37,848 nucleotides of DNA from Chloroflexus sp. MS-G (lineage in GTDB: Bacteria; Chloroflexota; Chloroflexia; Chloroflexales; Chloroflexaceae). The position numbers and the translations under genes were made by a program. Positions 25,187-34,467 of the stretch are shown in pieces. The stretch's first letter is position 1; each line of letters opens with the position of its first letter. Under the pieces are notes generated by a model. That model had not been told where the DNA came from, did no database searches, and worked only from the letters and a program-made list of their open reading frames with translations. Location: the NCBI RefSeq assembly GCF_000735195.1, contig NZ_JPIM01000042.1, positions 1 through 37,848 on the forward strand, written 5' to 3'.

Positions 25187-26647
25187 TCATTCCGAACCCA
25201 GGATTCCTTCCAGTCGTGAAGGTTGGGGTGCAGCCTGGGCCTGGCGACCAAAATCGTCGCGGCGGAAGATGATTTTGCCGGCGGCCATGGTGAGCATCAC
25301 CTGTCCTTTTAACCGCTGCCCGCGCAGTGGTGTATTGCGGCCCTTCGACGCAAAGTGCTCAGGTTCAACAACCCAACTCCGTTCAGGATCGAAGATAACA
25401 ATATCGGCAGTTGCGCCAGGTCGGAGATTGGCCGGTGAACGGTTAAGGACTTGTGCTGGTCCTTCGGTGAGTTTGGCAATCAAGTTGACGATGTCCATCT
25501 CTCCACGGTGAACGAGGGTCAACGTTAAGGCCAGTGCGGTTTCCAGGCCACTGATACCAGGCGGAGCAAGCCCGTATTCGCAATCGCGGTCTACCAGCGC
25601 GTGGGGGGCATGATCAATCGCGATGGCGTCAATAACCCCATCGCGTAGCCCTTCAACCAGTGCCTCAACGTGTTCAATGCTGCGCAATGGTGGATCAACC
25701 CGTGTCGAACTATCGTATGGCGGCAGAAGAGCGGGATTAAGCCATGACGGCAGGCTCAGATCGGGGTGAGCGCCGGATCGTCCGCTCTCGATTTCAAGCC
25801 GTTCTTCGAGCCAACCGAGTAACCAGCGGTCGGTCAGGGTCAGGTGATGGGGTGTCACTTCGGCAGTGACGTGAACGCCCCGCGCCCGTGCTGCCCGAAT
25901 CAGTGCGACACTACCGGCGGTACTTACCCGACTGATGTGAAGGTGAGCGCCGGTTGCTTCGGCAAGCGCAATATCACGAGCCACGATGGCCTCTTCGGCA
26001 GCGGCAGGGATGCCTGGCAAGCCGAGGCGCACGCTGACTGCCCCTTCATGAGCAACGCCGCCAGCCGCCAGATATGGGTCTTGACAACTCACCATGACCG
26101 GTAGGCGAAGTGCAGCGGCATACGATAGGGCATTTCGCATCAGGGCAGAATTCGTAATCGTTCGCCCGCCATCACTAAACGCAATACAGCCTGCCTCTGC
26201 TAGCTCGCGCATCTCGCTCAAGACTTGACCTTCGTTCCCGAGCGTAAGGGCGCCGATGAGATCGATCCGTACTCTGGCCCACTGTGCAGTCAGTTCACGC
26301 AACTGACGAATGGTAGCGGCGTTGTCAGGGGTAGGGCGGGTCGTCGGTCGCGCGCACAGTGTTGTAAAGCCACCAACCGCAGCCGCTGCACTTACACTAG
26401 CAATGGTCTCTTTATGTTCTTCGCCCGGTTGACGGAGATGGGTGTGCAGATCGGTAAAGCCAGGTGCTACGACACAACCGCGTGCGTTAATCACTTCAGT
26501 ATCGGGTGAAACCGGTTCGCGGTCGCTGTGGAGATCGGCCAGATCGTACAAGCGCTCAACTTTGCCGTTGGCAACCAGAATATCGCCGATAGTGGCTACA
26601 CGATTGGCCGGGTCAATGATCGTGCCATTTTTGATGAGATAGCGCAT
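25187..26647 (-). CDS. pyrC: Dihydroorotase
   Basis: Zinc amidohydrolase that closes carbamoyl-aspartate to dihydroorotate, third step of pyrimidine synthesis. Class I features: metal site His68/His70 in TDLHTHLRQPGEEHKET, substrate-binding CARPTTRPTPDN, the HISRVSTAGSV strand with a metal His, TAEVTPHHLTLTD, and the catalytic Asp in AIDHAPHA. At 486 residues it is longer than the usual 420-440; the extra length is an insertion after TPHHLTL (LLGWLEERLEIESGRSG region) and a tail (RRDDFGRQAQAAPQPS). It starts 12 bases after pyrB ends and is the last gene of the operon; the IS607 element lies about 60 bases further on. Confidence 0.95.
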   Translation of the reverse strand: MRYLIKNGTIIDPANRVATIGDILVANGKVERLYDLADLHSDREPVSPDTEVINARGCVVAPGFTDLHTHLRQPGEEHKETIASVSAAAAVGGFTTLCARPTTRPTPDNAATIRQLRELTAQWARVRIDLIGALTLGNEGQVLSEMRELAEAGCIAFSDGGRTITNSALMRNALSYAAALRLPVMVSCQDPYLAAGGVAHEGAVSVRLGLPGIPAAAEEAIVARDIALAEATGAHLHISRVSTAGSVALIRAARARGVHVTAEVTPHHLTLTDRWLLGWLEERLEIESGRSGAHPDLSLPSWLNPALLPPYDSSTRVDPPLRSIEHVEALVEGLRDGVIDAIAIDHAPHALVDRDCEYGLAPPGISGLETALALTLTLVHRGEMDIVNLIAKLTEGPAQVLNRSPANLRPGATADIVIFDPERSWVVEPEHFASKGRNTPLRGQRLKGQVMLTMAAGKIIFRRDDFGRQAQAAPQPSRLEGILGSE

Positions 26648-26659
26648 GAAACCTCCCTT

Positions 26660-28266
<1,607 letters not shown>

Positions 28267-28273
28267 CAGATGG

Positions 28274-28302
28274 ATCGTACCATAGCCCATTCTGAGCGTC
28301 AA
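28274..28302 (-). promoter_or_regulatory. Sigma-70 promoter of the pyr operon
   Basis: TTGACG (28297-28302), 17 bases, TACGAT (28274-28279) on the minus strand; the predicted start is at about 28267, immediately before the PyrR hairpin. Confidence 0.8.
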
Positions 28303-28871
28303 ATAGAGGGGATGGGGAGAGATTACGGATTGATGAAAACACGATGTGAGGTCAGCGTGATCTTGAAAATTCTTTGCGCAGTACTAGTAGTAGAGAACGG
28401 TACAGGCAGGTTCAAAACCCAGGGCGTTTCGAGATGTTCAGCTTGAGGTTGCACGCGATGCGTGAACTGTTCAACAACGGAGAGCGACTGACGAACATCA
28501 CGAACCCGCTGATGACGATCCCCGACCAGCGCCGCTTGCCTAGGATCGCGGGCCATTGGCTCGCGTTGTGCGGTGCATAGCAACCCACTGGTTGGCGCAT
28601 CAGCGCTCCATTACTCTCCCAGGCCCCCCCTTGTGGGGGGGTAACTTGGCGCGTCGTGTATGATTGACAAGACAACAGGGTGTTGTTGGGCAGACCGGTC
28701 GGAACGGGAAGCTGCGCGCCTCTGCGCGTGCTGCGAACGGGTTGGGAACCGCTCGCTCCCGTTCCCTATCTTTATCTCTTCTCCCTCACTACTGCCGGAT
28801 ACAGAAAAACTTTACAAACTCATATACCAAACCCGCCCTTGCGAGGAACATACTGCTTGCTAGCTCACGTT
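28303..28871. other. Gap with a possible gene remnant and two inverted repeats
   Basis: No intact gene is supported. Plus-strand 28408-28580 has strong G/C bias at third codon positions in one frame (FSLRLHAMRELFNNGERLTN is part of it), ends in TAG and has no start or ribosome site, so it may be a gene fragment. Downstream are a poly-C/poly-G hairpin at 28624-28641 and an inverted repeat GGAACGGGA (28701-28709) / TCCCGTTCC (28757-28765). Confidence 0.4.
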
Positions 28872-30518
28872 TCACACCTCGGCGATTGCCTGGCGTGAAC
28901 GGGCTTGTTCGCGCAGAATAAACTTCTGGATTTTACCGGTTGAGGTCTTCGGTAGCGGGCCAAATGTAAACTTTTTCGGTATCTTATACCCGGCCAAAAA
29001 GCGCCGACAATGTTGCTGTAACTCCTCCTCGGTCACCGTTACTCCTTCTCGTAGCTCGATAAAAGCGTGAGGAACCTCACCCCATTTCGGGTCGGGTGCG
29101 GCGACCACGGCTGCCAGCATCACCGCTGGATGTTTGTAGAGCGCATCTTCAACCTCGATAGACGAAATGTTTTCGCCACCTGAAATGATAATATCCTTTG
29201 CGCGGTCGGTAATCTTGATATAGCCATCGGGATGCACCACGGCTAGATCGCCTGAATGGAACCAACCATCACGGAAGGCCGCTTCGGTGGCGGCTGGATT
29301 TTTGAGGTATCCTTTCATCACAATGTTGCCGCGGAACATCACTTCACCCATTGTCTGACCATCCCAGGGTACCGGTTGCATCGTAGTCGGATCAAGGACA
29401 CTGATGGCCTCTTGGGCGTGATAGGTAACTCCTTGCCGACCGTTGAGATGCGCTTGGTCTGCGATCGGCAGTGTGTGCCAGTCAGGTTGTTTGGCGCAAA
29501 CCGCTGCCGGACCGTAGGTCTCGGTCAGACCGTAGACGTGGGTAATATCAAAACCAATCTCGGCCATTGCCTGCAATACGGCAGCCGGTGGCGGAGCGGC
29601 GGCAATCAAGCCACTGACTTTATGGGTACCGCGCCCTTCGCGCCAGTGCGGTGGCGCATTATTTGCAATCATTGAATGCACTATCGGCGCACCACAGTAA
29701 TGCGTTACGCGGTATGTCTCGATAGCATGCCAGATCGCTGCTGCATCGACTTTACGCAGACAAATATTCGTTCCCGCGTTAGCGGCCATTGTCCAGGGAA
29801 AACACCAGCCGTTGCAGTGGAACATAGGAAGAGTCCATAGGTACACGGCGTGGTGAGGCATTCCCCACGACACAATGTTCGAGAGCGCATTGAGGTAGGC
29901 ACCACGGTGGTGATATACGACACCCTTCGGATTTGCGGTCGTGCCGGAGGTGTAGTTAAGCGTAATCGCTTCCCATTCGTCAGGCGGATAGATGAGATCG
30001 AATGAAGGATCACCACTGGCAAGAAACGCTTCATAATCAACGGTTCCCAAACGGTCGCCAGGACCGGTGTACATCGGGTCATCGACGTCGATGACCATGA
30101 TTGGCCGATCAAGCAGATCAAGCGCAGCTTTAACAACCGGTGCGAATTCGCGGTCGGTAATCAAGACTTTGGCTTCACCGTGGTTGAGAATGAAAGCAAT
30201 GGTTGCGGCATCGAGACGCACGTTAATGGTGTTAAGAACGGCGCCAGCGCCCGGTACCCCAAAGTGGCATTCATACATCTCAGGTGTATTGCTCAGGATT
30301 GCTGCCACTGTATCGCGGTATCCCACGCCGATTGCACGCAGTGCCGAGGCCAATCGCCGGGTTCGCTCGTACACCTGAGACCAGGTATAACGACGCTCGC
30401 CGTGGATAATCGCCGGTAGATTGGGATACACCATCGCCGTCCGCTTAAGGAATGAGAGGGGGGTAAGGGGTGTGTAGTTTGCCGCGTTCTTCTCCAGGCC
30501 AAGCTCGTACATGTGCAT
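28872..30518 (-). CDS. AMP-forming acyl-CoA synthetase (medium-chain/AlkK-like)
   Basis: About 548 residues. ANL superfamily motifs in order: YTSGTTANPKGVVYHHRG (ATP/phosphate loop), the MFHCNGWCFPW segment, THVYGLTETYGP, GWFHSGDLAVVHPDGYIKITDRAKDII-type hinge, SGGENISSIEVE, and the catalytic Lys in PKTSTGKIQKF. This pattern is closest to medium-chain fatty acyl-CoA ligases and plant acyl-activating enzymes. It activates a carboxylic acid to its CoA thioester; chain length cannot be read from sequence. Start ATG 30518 has AGGAAGG 8 bases upstream; the longer frame to 30683 lacks such a site. Single-gene unit. Confidence 0.9.
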   Translation of the reverse strand: MHMYELGLEKNAANYTPLTPLSFLKRTAMVYPNLPAIIHGERRYTWSQVYERTRRLASALRAIGVGYRDTVAAILSNTPEMYECHFGVPGAGAVLNTINVRLDAATIAFILNHGEAKVLITDREFAPVVKAALDLLDRPIMVIDVDDPMYTGPGDRLGTVDYEAFLASGDPSFDLIYPPDEWEAITLNYTSGTTANPKGVVYHHRGAYLNALSNIVSWGMPHHAVYLWTLPMFHCNGWCFPWTMAANAGTNICLRKVDAAAIWHAIETYRVTHYCGAPIVHSMIANNAPPHWREGRGTHKVSGLIAAAPPPAAVLQAMAEIGFDITHVYGLTETYGPAAVCAKQPDWHTLPIADQAHLNGRQGVTYHAQEAISVLDPTTMQPVPWDGQTMGEVMFRGNIVMKGYLKNPAATEAAFRDGWFHSGDLAVVHPDGYIKITDRAKDIIISGGENISSIEVEDALYKHPAVMLAAVVAAPDPKWGEVPHAFIELREGVTVTEEELQQHCRRFLAGYKIPKKFTFGPLPKTSTGKIQKFILREQARSRQAIAEV

Positions 30519-30735
30519 AGTGCGTTCCTTCCTATCGTCGGCAGTATCATGCACGTAGGTTCGTTGCCCTCCTGCTTCCCGGCAGGAAGCGAATGGCGCG
30601 AAGTGTGGAATGTTACCCGGTCTTTGTAGACACCGGCTGATCATTCGTGAGACACGGTGAGACGAATACTCTACACCGGTCAATTTCTCGCGCTCACTTC
30701 AGATTCCAGGCAACCGCACGGGAGATATTGGACAT

Positions 30736-30764
30736 ATTATAATCGGTTTTGCGTTGCTTGATAA
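30736..30764 (-). promoter_or_regulatory. Putative promoter of the acyl-CoA synthetase gene
   Basis: TTATCA (30759-30764), 17 bases, perfect TATAAT (30736-30741) on the minus strand. Confidence 0.5.
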
Positions 30765-30807
30765 CGAACGTGCAATCGTCATTAACAAATTTCTATCGCA
30801 AGACCGA

Positions 30808-30835
30808 TTGACATCGCACTGAAACGAGCTATACT
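30808..30835 (+). promoter_or_regulatory. Sigma-70 promoter of tmRNA
   Basis: TTGACA (30808-30813), 16-base spacer, TATACT (30830-30835). The mature tmRNA begins 15 bases after the -10 box. Confidence 0.8.
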
Positions 30836-30849
30836 ATCAATACGGCTGC

Positions 30850-31211
30850 GGGGATGCTCTGGTTTCGACAGGGAGTGAACATCGTAGACTGCAGGTCGTG
30901 TCGCCCAGTCACGTAAAAGGGGCAAGGCAACAACTGCCAACACCAACACTCGGGTTCAGCCTCGGCTGGCCCTCGCCGCTTAAGATATAGCGGCGCGCTC
31001 GCTACAGCTCCCCCGATGGTTGTAGGTCGAGCGTCATCAGTCGGGTGCTCCGGTAGCGCAAGCCTGGACGCTATCGGCTAAGACATCAGGCTGGCCCAAC
31101 GGTCGCTCTGCCACTCGTGCGACTGCGGGCGAGATCAAGCGAGGGGCTAAACCTGTAGATGTCTGCGGTCTAGCTCTCTGGACGGGGGTTCGACTCCCCC
31201 CATCTCCACCA
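30850..31211 (+). ncRNA. ssrA: Transfer-messenger RNA
   Basis: The 5' end GGGGATGCTCTGGTTTCGAC and 3' end GGGGGTTCGACTCCCCCC followed by CATCTCCACCA form the alanyl tRNA-like domain, with CCA encoded. The tag reading frame is 30936-30983: ANTNTRVQPRLALAA then TAA, ending in the LALAA degron recognised by ClpXP-type proteases. It rescues stalled ribosomes with SmpB. The tag closely resembles the one I recall for Chloroflexus aurantiacus and is the best taxonomic marker in the window. Pseudoknot stems lie between the tag and the 3' domain. Confidence 0.97.
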
Positions 31212-31219
31212 TACGAACG

Positions 31220-31251
31220 GCGCGGAGCACATTGCTCCGCGCTTCGTTTTT
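31220..31251 (+). terminator. Intrinsic terminator of tmRNA
   Basis: GCGCGGAGCA, loop CAT, TGCTCCGCGC (perfect 10 bp), then TTCG and a run of Ts. It starts 9 bases after the CCA end. Confidence 0.85.
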
Positions 31252-31583
31252 CTGCTGACTGCCTCACCAATCCATCCCGCTATTAGCGATGCAGGTCCTC
31301 GCTTCGTTCCGCTATCAGATTGGTGTGACGCTGAACAGATGTTATCCCGCCTGCAAGCAGGAAAGCGCGGGTGTGTTGATCGCCGACTGATGGCTTGCCG
31401 TTGACCTGGCACTCCCTCACCTTTCTCTGGCCCTCCTCCGCTGCCATTCGGAGATTGGAGGGACATTCATTACCTGGCAACATTCGTGCTGAAAACGTGG
31501 TCTGAACGACGTCTCTTTAGGTAGAGCGAGGATGACGGTCGGTCGATACAACTCACTTCAGCCACCAACGAAAGGATCATACG

Positions 31584-31664
31584 ATGTCTTCGCCATGTAC
31601 CGGAACGTTCGATGAAAAACTACTCCGTGAGCCGGAGATTGTGAAAAAGTTTCGTCCAATGTGA
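31584..31664 (+). CDS. Possible 26-residue small protein or gene fragment
   Basis: ATG 31584 follows AAAGGA at good spacing and encodes a polar 26-residue peptide (begins MSSPCTGTFDEKLL, ends KKFRPM) before TGA. It may be a real small protein, a leader peptide or the start of a decayed gene. Coding status is unproven. Confidence 0.25.
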   Translation: MSSPCTGTFDEKLLREPEIVKKFRPM

Positions 31665-31679
31665 CCGTAGTTGTCACAT
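31659..31679. repeat. Perfect 7-bp inverted repeat
   Basis: ATGTGAC, CGTAGTT, GTCACAT. Its spacing suits a dimeric regulator site upstream of the 31823 gene, or a weak hairpin. It resembles the CRP/FNR-type half-site TGTGA-N-TCACA, but the spacing is one base longer than the classical 6-base core. Confidence 0.4.
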
Positions 31680-31822
31680 CTGCCTGTTATGCTGTACGTA
31701 GCCGTATCGTATGACGATGGATTGCAGGAGTGAATGATCTAGCGACGTTGGGTCAACCAAACTACAGACATGGTGTAGTCCTTGCTTTGTCTGGACTATA
31801 TCGCTCGCGCGAAGGAGTAGCT

Positions 31823-32758
31823 ATGGGCACGCAACAACCTGATGGACAACCGTCTCTGCCAGAGCTTCTCGCTCGCTACCGGCCCAGGCGAATGTTTCTA
31901 CGCTGGCCTGAATTGCCCGTTATTGTCGTGACAGCGCTGTGGATAGTGCTGGGAGGGGTGGCCTTCATAAACATATTCCTTTGCGGGTTGTTCAGTCTCT
32001 GGATGATGCTTCGGTTGATCCTTACTGCTCAGGCAAAACAGCGTCTGGTTCGGAGACAATACCACGAAGCGATGCAGTTGGCCCAGATTATCAAATGGCT
32101 TAATCCCTTCTCTGTCGAGGCTCACTGGCTTTTAGGGATGAGTGCTCTGGCTCTCAATCGACCGCGAGTCGCAGTCAGATATTTTTGGCAGGTATACCAG
32201 ATCGATCCCAGAGATGCAGTCATCCATGGAGCCTTGATTGTGGCAGTAATTGAGGCATTAATCGAATCTGAACAATTCCACATGCTTATTCAGCTTAGCG
32301 ATACGATATGCAAGCCTATGTCAGATGTAGGTGTAGGAACTGTAGAAATGAACGGTGGTATGAAGATGAACGATCAGATTGAGAATTACCTGCAATACGC
32401 AATCAATGCTGCTCGCCGTCCGATAGATCGCGTGATCGCTTATTGTGCATTGACCACTCATTTACTTGACCAGGGGCAGCGTGTTAAAGCTGAAACCTGC
32501 ATTGCTCAGGCGTCACGCCTGGTTCCAGCTTGCCCGGCTGCGATGCGTGGTCAACTTCAGGCTCGCCTCGCTGAATTGTTAAGCAGGTGTGGTAGATATG
32601 AGATGGCCTGTGGCGATCTTCAAAATGGTGTAGTACACGAGGCTCATCGCGCTGCTGATGCTGATCAGCCTGCCACCTATGAGTACAGCCCGAAGCCAAC
32701 GCTGGCGAGGCAAGCAATCCTTGAGCTTGAGCAATCGCCGTCGCAGAAAGTTTTCTGA
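31823..32758 (+). CDS. Membrane-anchored TPR-like protein
   Basis: 311 residues from ATG 31823, which has AAGGAG 7 bases upstream; the frame opens at GTG 31730 but that codon overlaps its own purine stretch. Two adjacent hydrophobic spans (VIVVTALWIVLGGVAFINIF and LCGLFSLWMMLRLIL, about residues 32-70) precede a helical region with TPR-like repeats: YHEAMQLAQIIKWLNPFSVE, AHWLLGMSALALNRPRVAVR, then a second set after a Met/Gly-rich loop. Function unknown; probably an envelope-associated scaffold. It stands alone. Confidence 0.65.
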   Translation: MGTQQPDGQPSLPELLARYRPRRMFLRWPELPVIVVTALWIVLGGVAFINIFLCGLFSLWMMLRLILTAQAKQRLVRRQYHEAMQLAQIIKWLNPFSVEAHWLLGMSALALNRPRVAVRYFWQVYQIDPRDAVIHGALIVAVIEALIESEQFHMLIQLSDTICKPMSDVGVGTVEMNGGMKMNDQIENYLQYAINAARRPIDRVIAYCALTTHLLDQGQRVKAETCIAQASRLVPACPAAMRGQLQARLAELLSRCGRYEMACGDLQNGVVHEAHRAADADQPATYEYSPKPTLARQAILELEQSPSQKVF

Positions 32759-33524
32759 AAACGTGACTGAGGGGTTAGGAGTTGGTCCTGTTTTTACTGA
32801 CTTTTGGCGTCAGAGACGAGAAAACGCACGAATATTCAGTCTACGTGAGAGGGATAAGCCGAGGCTTTTCAGAGTTCTCTGCTTTGGCGTACATCTGATG
32901 ACTGAGCGGTTCAGCGGTAGAGCAACCCCGAAGAACATCACTCATCGGCTACCGCTGACTCTCGATCCACGCGGTTATCTGCGCATACGGGCTACAAGCC
33001 CTCGGCCTATGGTAGTGTAGTTCTTATCTGAATACCCGTCTCACAGGGCAACGGATGCAAACTACCGATGGATGGACGGGCGCAGCGCCGCTGCGTCCCA
33101 ACCGAATCTGCTGCTGCGACAGGATAGGTCGGATAGGTTTTCCGTGACCATCGTCGTGGATTCTTGTAGGAGTGAGGCGTCGCCTCGTCCCTTCTCGTGC
33201 ATCGTTGTACATCCATTGACGAGGTTCATCCGTCGTGATATGTCGTGATATGATGACCGATTATTTGGATAAGCTCATTGTCGGCAACCATCCGTTTGGC
33301 GCACCAGCATACTACCACCCCAGGCTCCGCTTGCGAGGATGGGGAACCCTTCCCGCCTGCTGCGGTCACACGCATCATCGGCGAGTCTAGGGGGCAGAGT
33401 ACCGTCAGAACGGGACATGCTACTACACGCACGGCGGACAGGTCATTCCACGCCAGGTAGCGGGAAAACGTTGAAAAGTCCTGCCGATTACCGGAAGTAC
33501 CTTCTCGAAAATGTGATTATGAAT
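32759..33524. other. About 765-base gap without a supported gene
   Basis: No frame with a ribosome site or recognisable protein. It contains an inverted repeat TCAGCGGTAG (32911-32920) / CTACCGCTGA (32949-32958), a minus-strand copy of a dispersed motif (32845-32882), a short palindrome CGCAGCG-C-CGCTGCG near 33080, and a tandem TGTCGTGATA repeat near 33239. Confidence 0.45.
32911..32958. repeat. Perfect 10-bp inverted repeat, 28-nt loop
   Basis: TCAGCGGTAG and CTACCGCTGA. It lies about 150 bases after the TPR-like gene and may act as a terminator or mobile-element relic; no U-tract. Confidence 0.4.
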
Positions 33525-34178
33525 TTAGCGGGTTGGCTGTTCAAACACCTGATAATTGAGCGGATTCTGATTGACCCACCGGTTATCTTGCCATACCCAG
33601 ACCTGATAATCGAGATGCGGCCCACTAGACATACCAGTCGAACCGACATATCCAATGACATCACCAGGTTTGACCCACTGCCCATCACTGACAGCAATAC
33701 TGGCGAGGTGGGCATAGCCGGTGCGGTAGAGCTGGTTGACAATCCAGACGTGATTACCCGCTGGCCAGCTATTGAGAGTGATCGTTACCTGACCGGCATG
33801 AGTGGCATAGACCGGATGGTTCCAGGTTCCTTCAGGATCGGCCTGCCCATCGCCATTTCCGTCAATGGCCAGATCGATAGCTCCCCATATGGATGCCGGT
33901 GCGTGTGTACCGACGCCATACCCCTGAGTCATGACCGTATTGGCAGCTCGTAATGGGTTACCGGTCGGTACGAGTGTTGCATCAAGCCCCCGTCCCTGTG
34001 GCTCCGCCATGCCGGTCAGGCTCTGAACGTCGCTCATACTGGCGGCTAACGCCTCACCAGCGCTCATCGGTCCGCGCCAGGTACTGAGAATTCGAGATTC
34101 AGCCCTGCTCATGTGCTGGAACAGAATGAACCCCAATAACGAGATAACGGCCAGAATAAGAACTGAAAGGTTTCGCAT
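33525..34178 (-). CDS. Degenerate M23/LytM-fold envelope protein
   Basis: 217 residues from ATG 34178. An N-terminal span (about 3-22) anchors or exports it. The C-terminal half is a LytM/M23 fold: HPVYATHAGQVTI, HVWIVNQLYRTGYAHLASI, VKPGDVIGYVGSTGMSSGPHLDY. However, the HxGxD metal motif reads WGAID (His replaced by Trp98) and the HxH motif reads HLD (Asp190), so two of the three usual zinc ligands are altered; Asp102, His157 and His188 remain. A calcium-loop-like DGNGDGQADPE (106-116) sits right after the altered motif. Likely not an active endopeptidase; an amidase activator of EnvC/NlpD type is one possibility. It follows the glucosaminidase gene by about 290 bases. Confidence 0.8.
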   Translation of the reverse strand: MRNLSVLILAVISLLGFILFQHMSRAESRILSTWRGPMSAGEALAASMSDVQSLTGMAEPQGRGLDATLVPTGNPLRAANTVMTQGYGVGTHAPASIWGAIDLAIDGNGDGQADPEGTWNHPVYATHAGQVTITLNSWPAGNHVWIVNQLYRTGYAHLASIAVSDGQWVKPGDVIGYVGSTGMSSGPHLDYQVWVWQDNRWVNQNPLNYQVFEQPTR

Positions 34179-34467
34179 ATCAAGTTCTGAAAACAAATAC
34201 CGTATCGCTTATGAACGCAGGAGCAGGTCTGTTGGTCTCGAATATGGCTGGAACATCTTTACATCCGTGCGTACACGGTAGAGATAAGTTTCAACCCGCC
34301 TGTTTGGCGACCGCATGTTGCTATGTCTGCTTCCTCAGAGGTGCATACTCAGTGGACGGCGTGTAGACACAGCGTAACATATGATACAGCGCAGGTCTTC
34401 TGCGCAACTTGTTTGCCAAACGCAGGCGTGATGTCTCAATCGGCTTGATGATCTTCCAATCGTCTCA

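Larger units (their letters stand above)
30519..30849. other. Divergent regulatory region between the acyl-CoA synthetase and tmRNA
   Basis: No gene. It carries the two promoters at 30736-30764 and 30808-30835 and a 6-bp hairpin TCCTGC-TTCCCG-GCAGGA at 30570-30587 in the long leader (about 210 bases) of the synthetase mRNA. Confidence 0.5.
31252..31822. other. About 570-base region with at most one tiny frame
   Basis: No established gene. Frames on the minus strand are non-coding shadows. The stretch contains the 26-codon frame at 31584-31664 and a perfect inverted repeat ATGTGAC-N7-GTCACAT at 31659-31679 that overlaps its stop. A GTG at 31730 opens the next frame, but the ribosome site supports ATG 31823. 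Confidence 0.4.

Noticed and set aside
30519..30683. 55-residue N-terminal extension of the acyl-CoA synthetase
   Set aside because: No ribosome site, and ATG 30518 is preceded by AGGAAGG; the extension has no family similarity.
31037..31483. Minus-strand frames with GGSRTPVQRARP and WRWGESNPRP-like peptides
   Set aside because: They are antisense to the tmRNA 3' domain and its terminator; such peptides are a well-known false call opposite tmRNA and tRNA-like ends.
33239..33256. Tandem TGTCGTGATA repeat considered as a CRISPR-like or iteron array
   Set aside because: Only two short copies without spacers; no cas genes or replication genes nearby.
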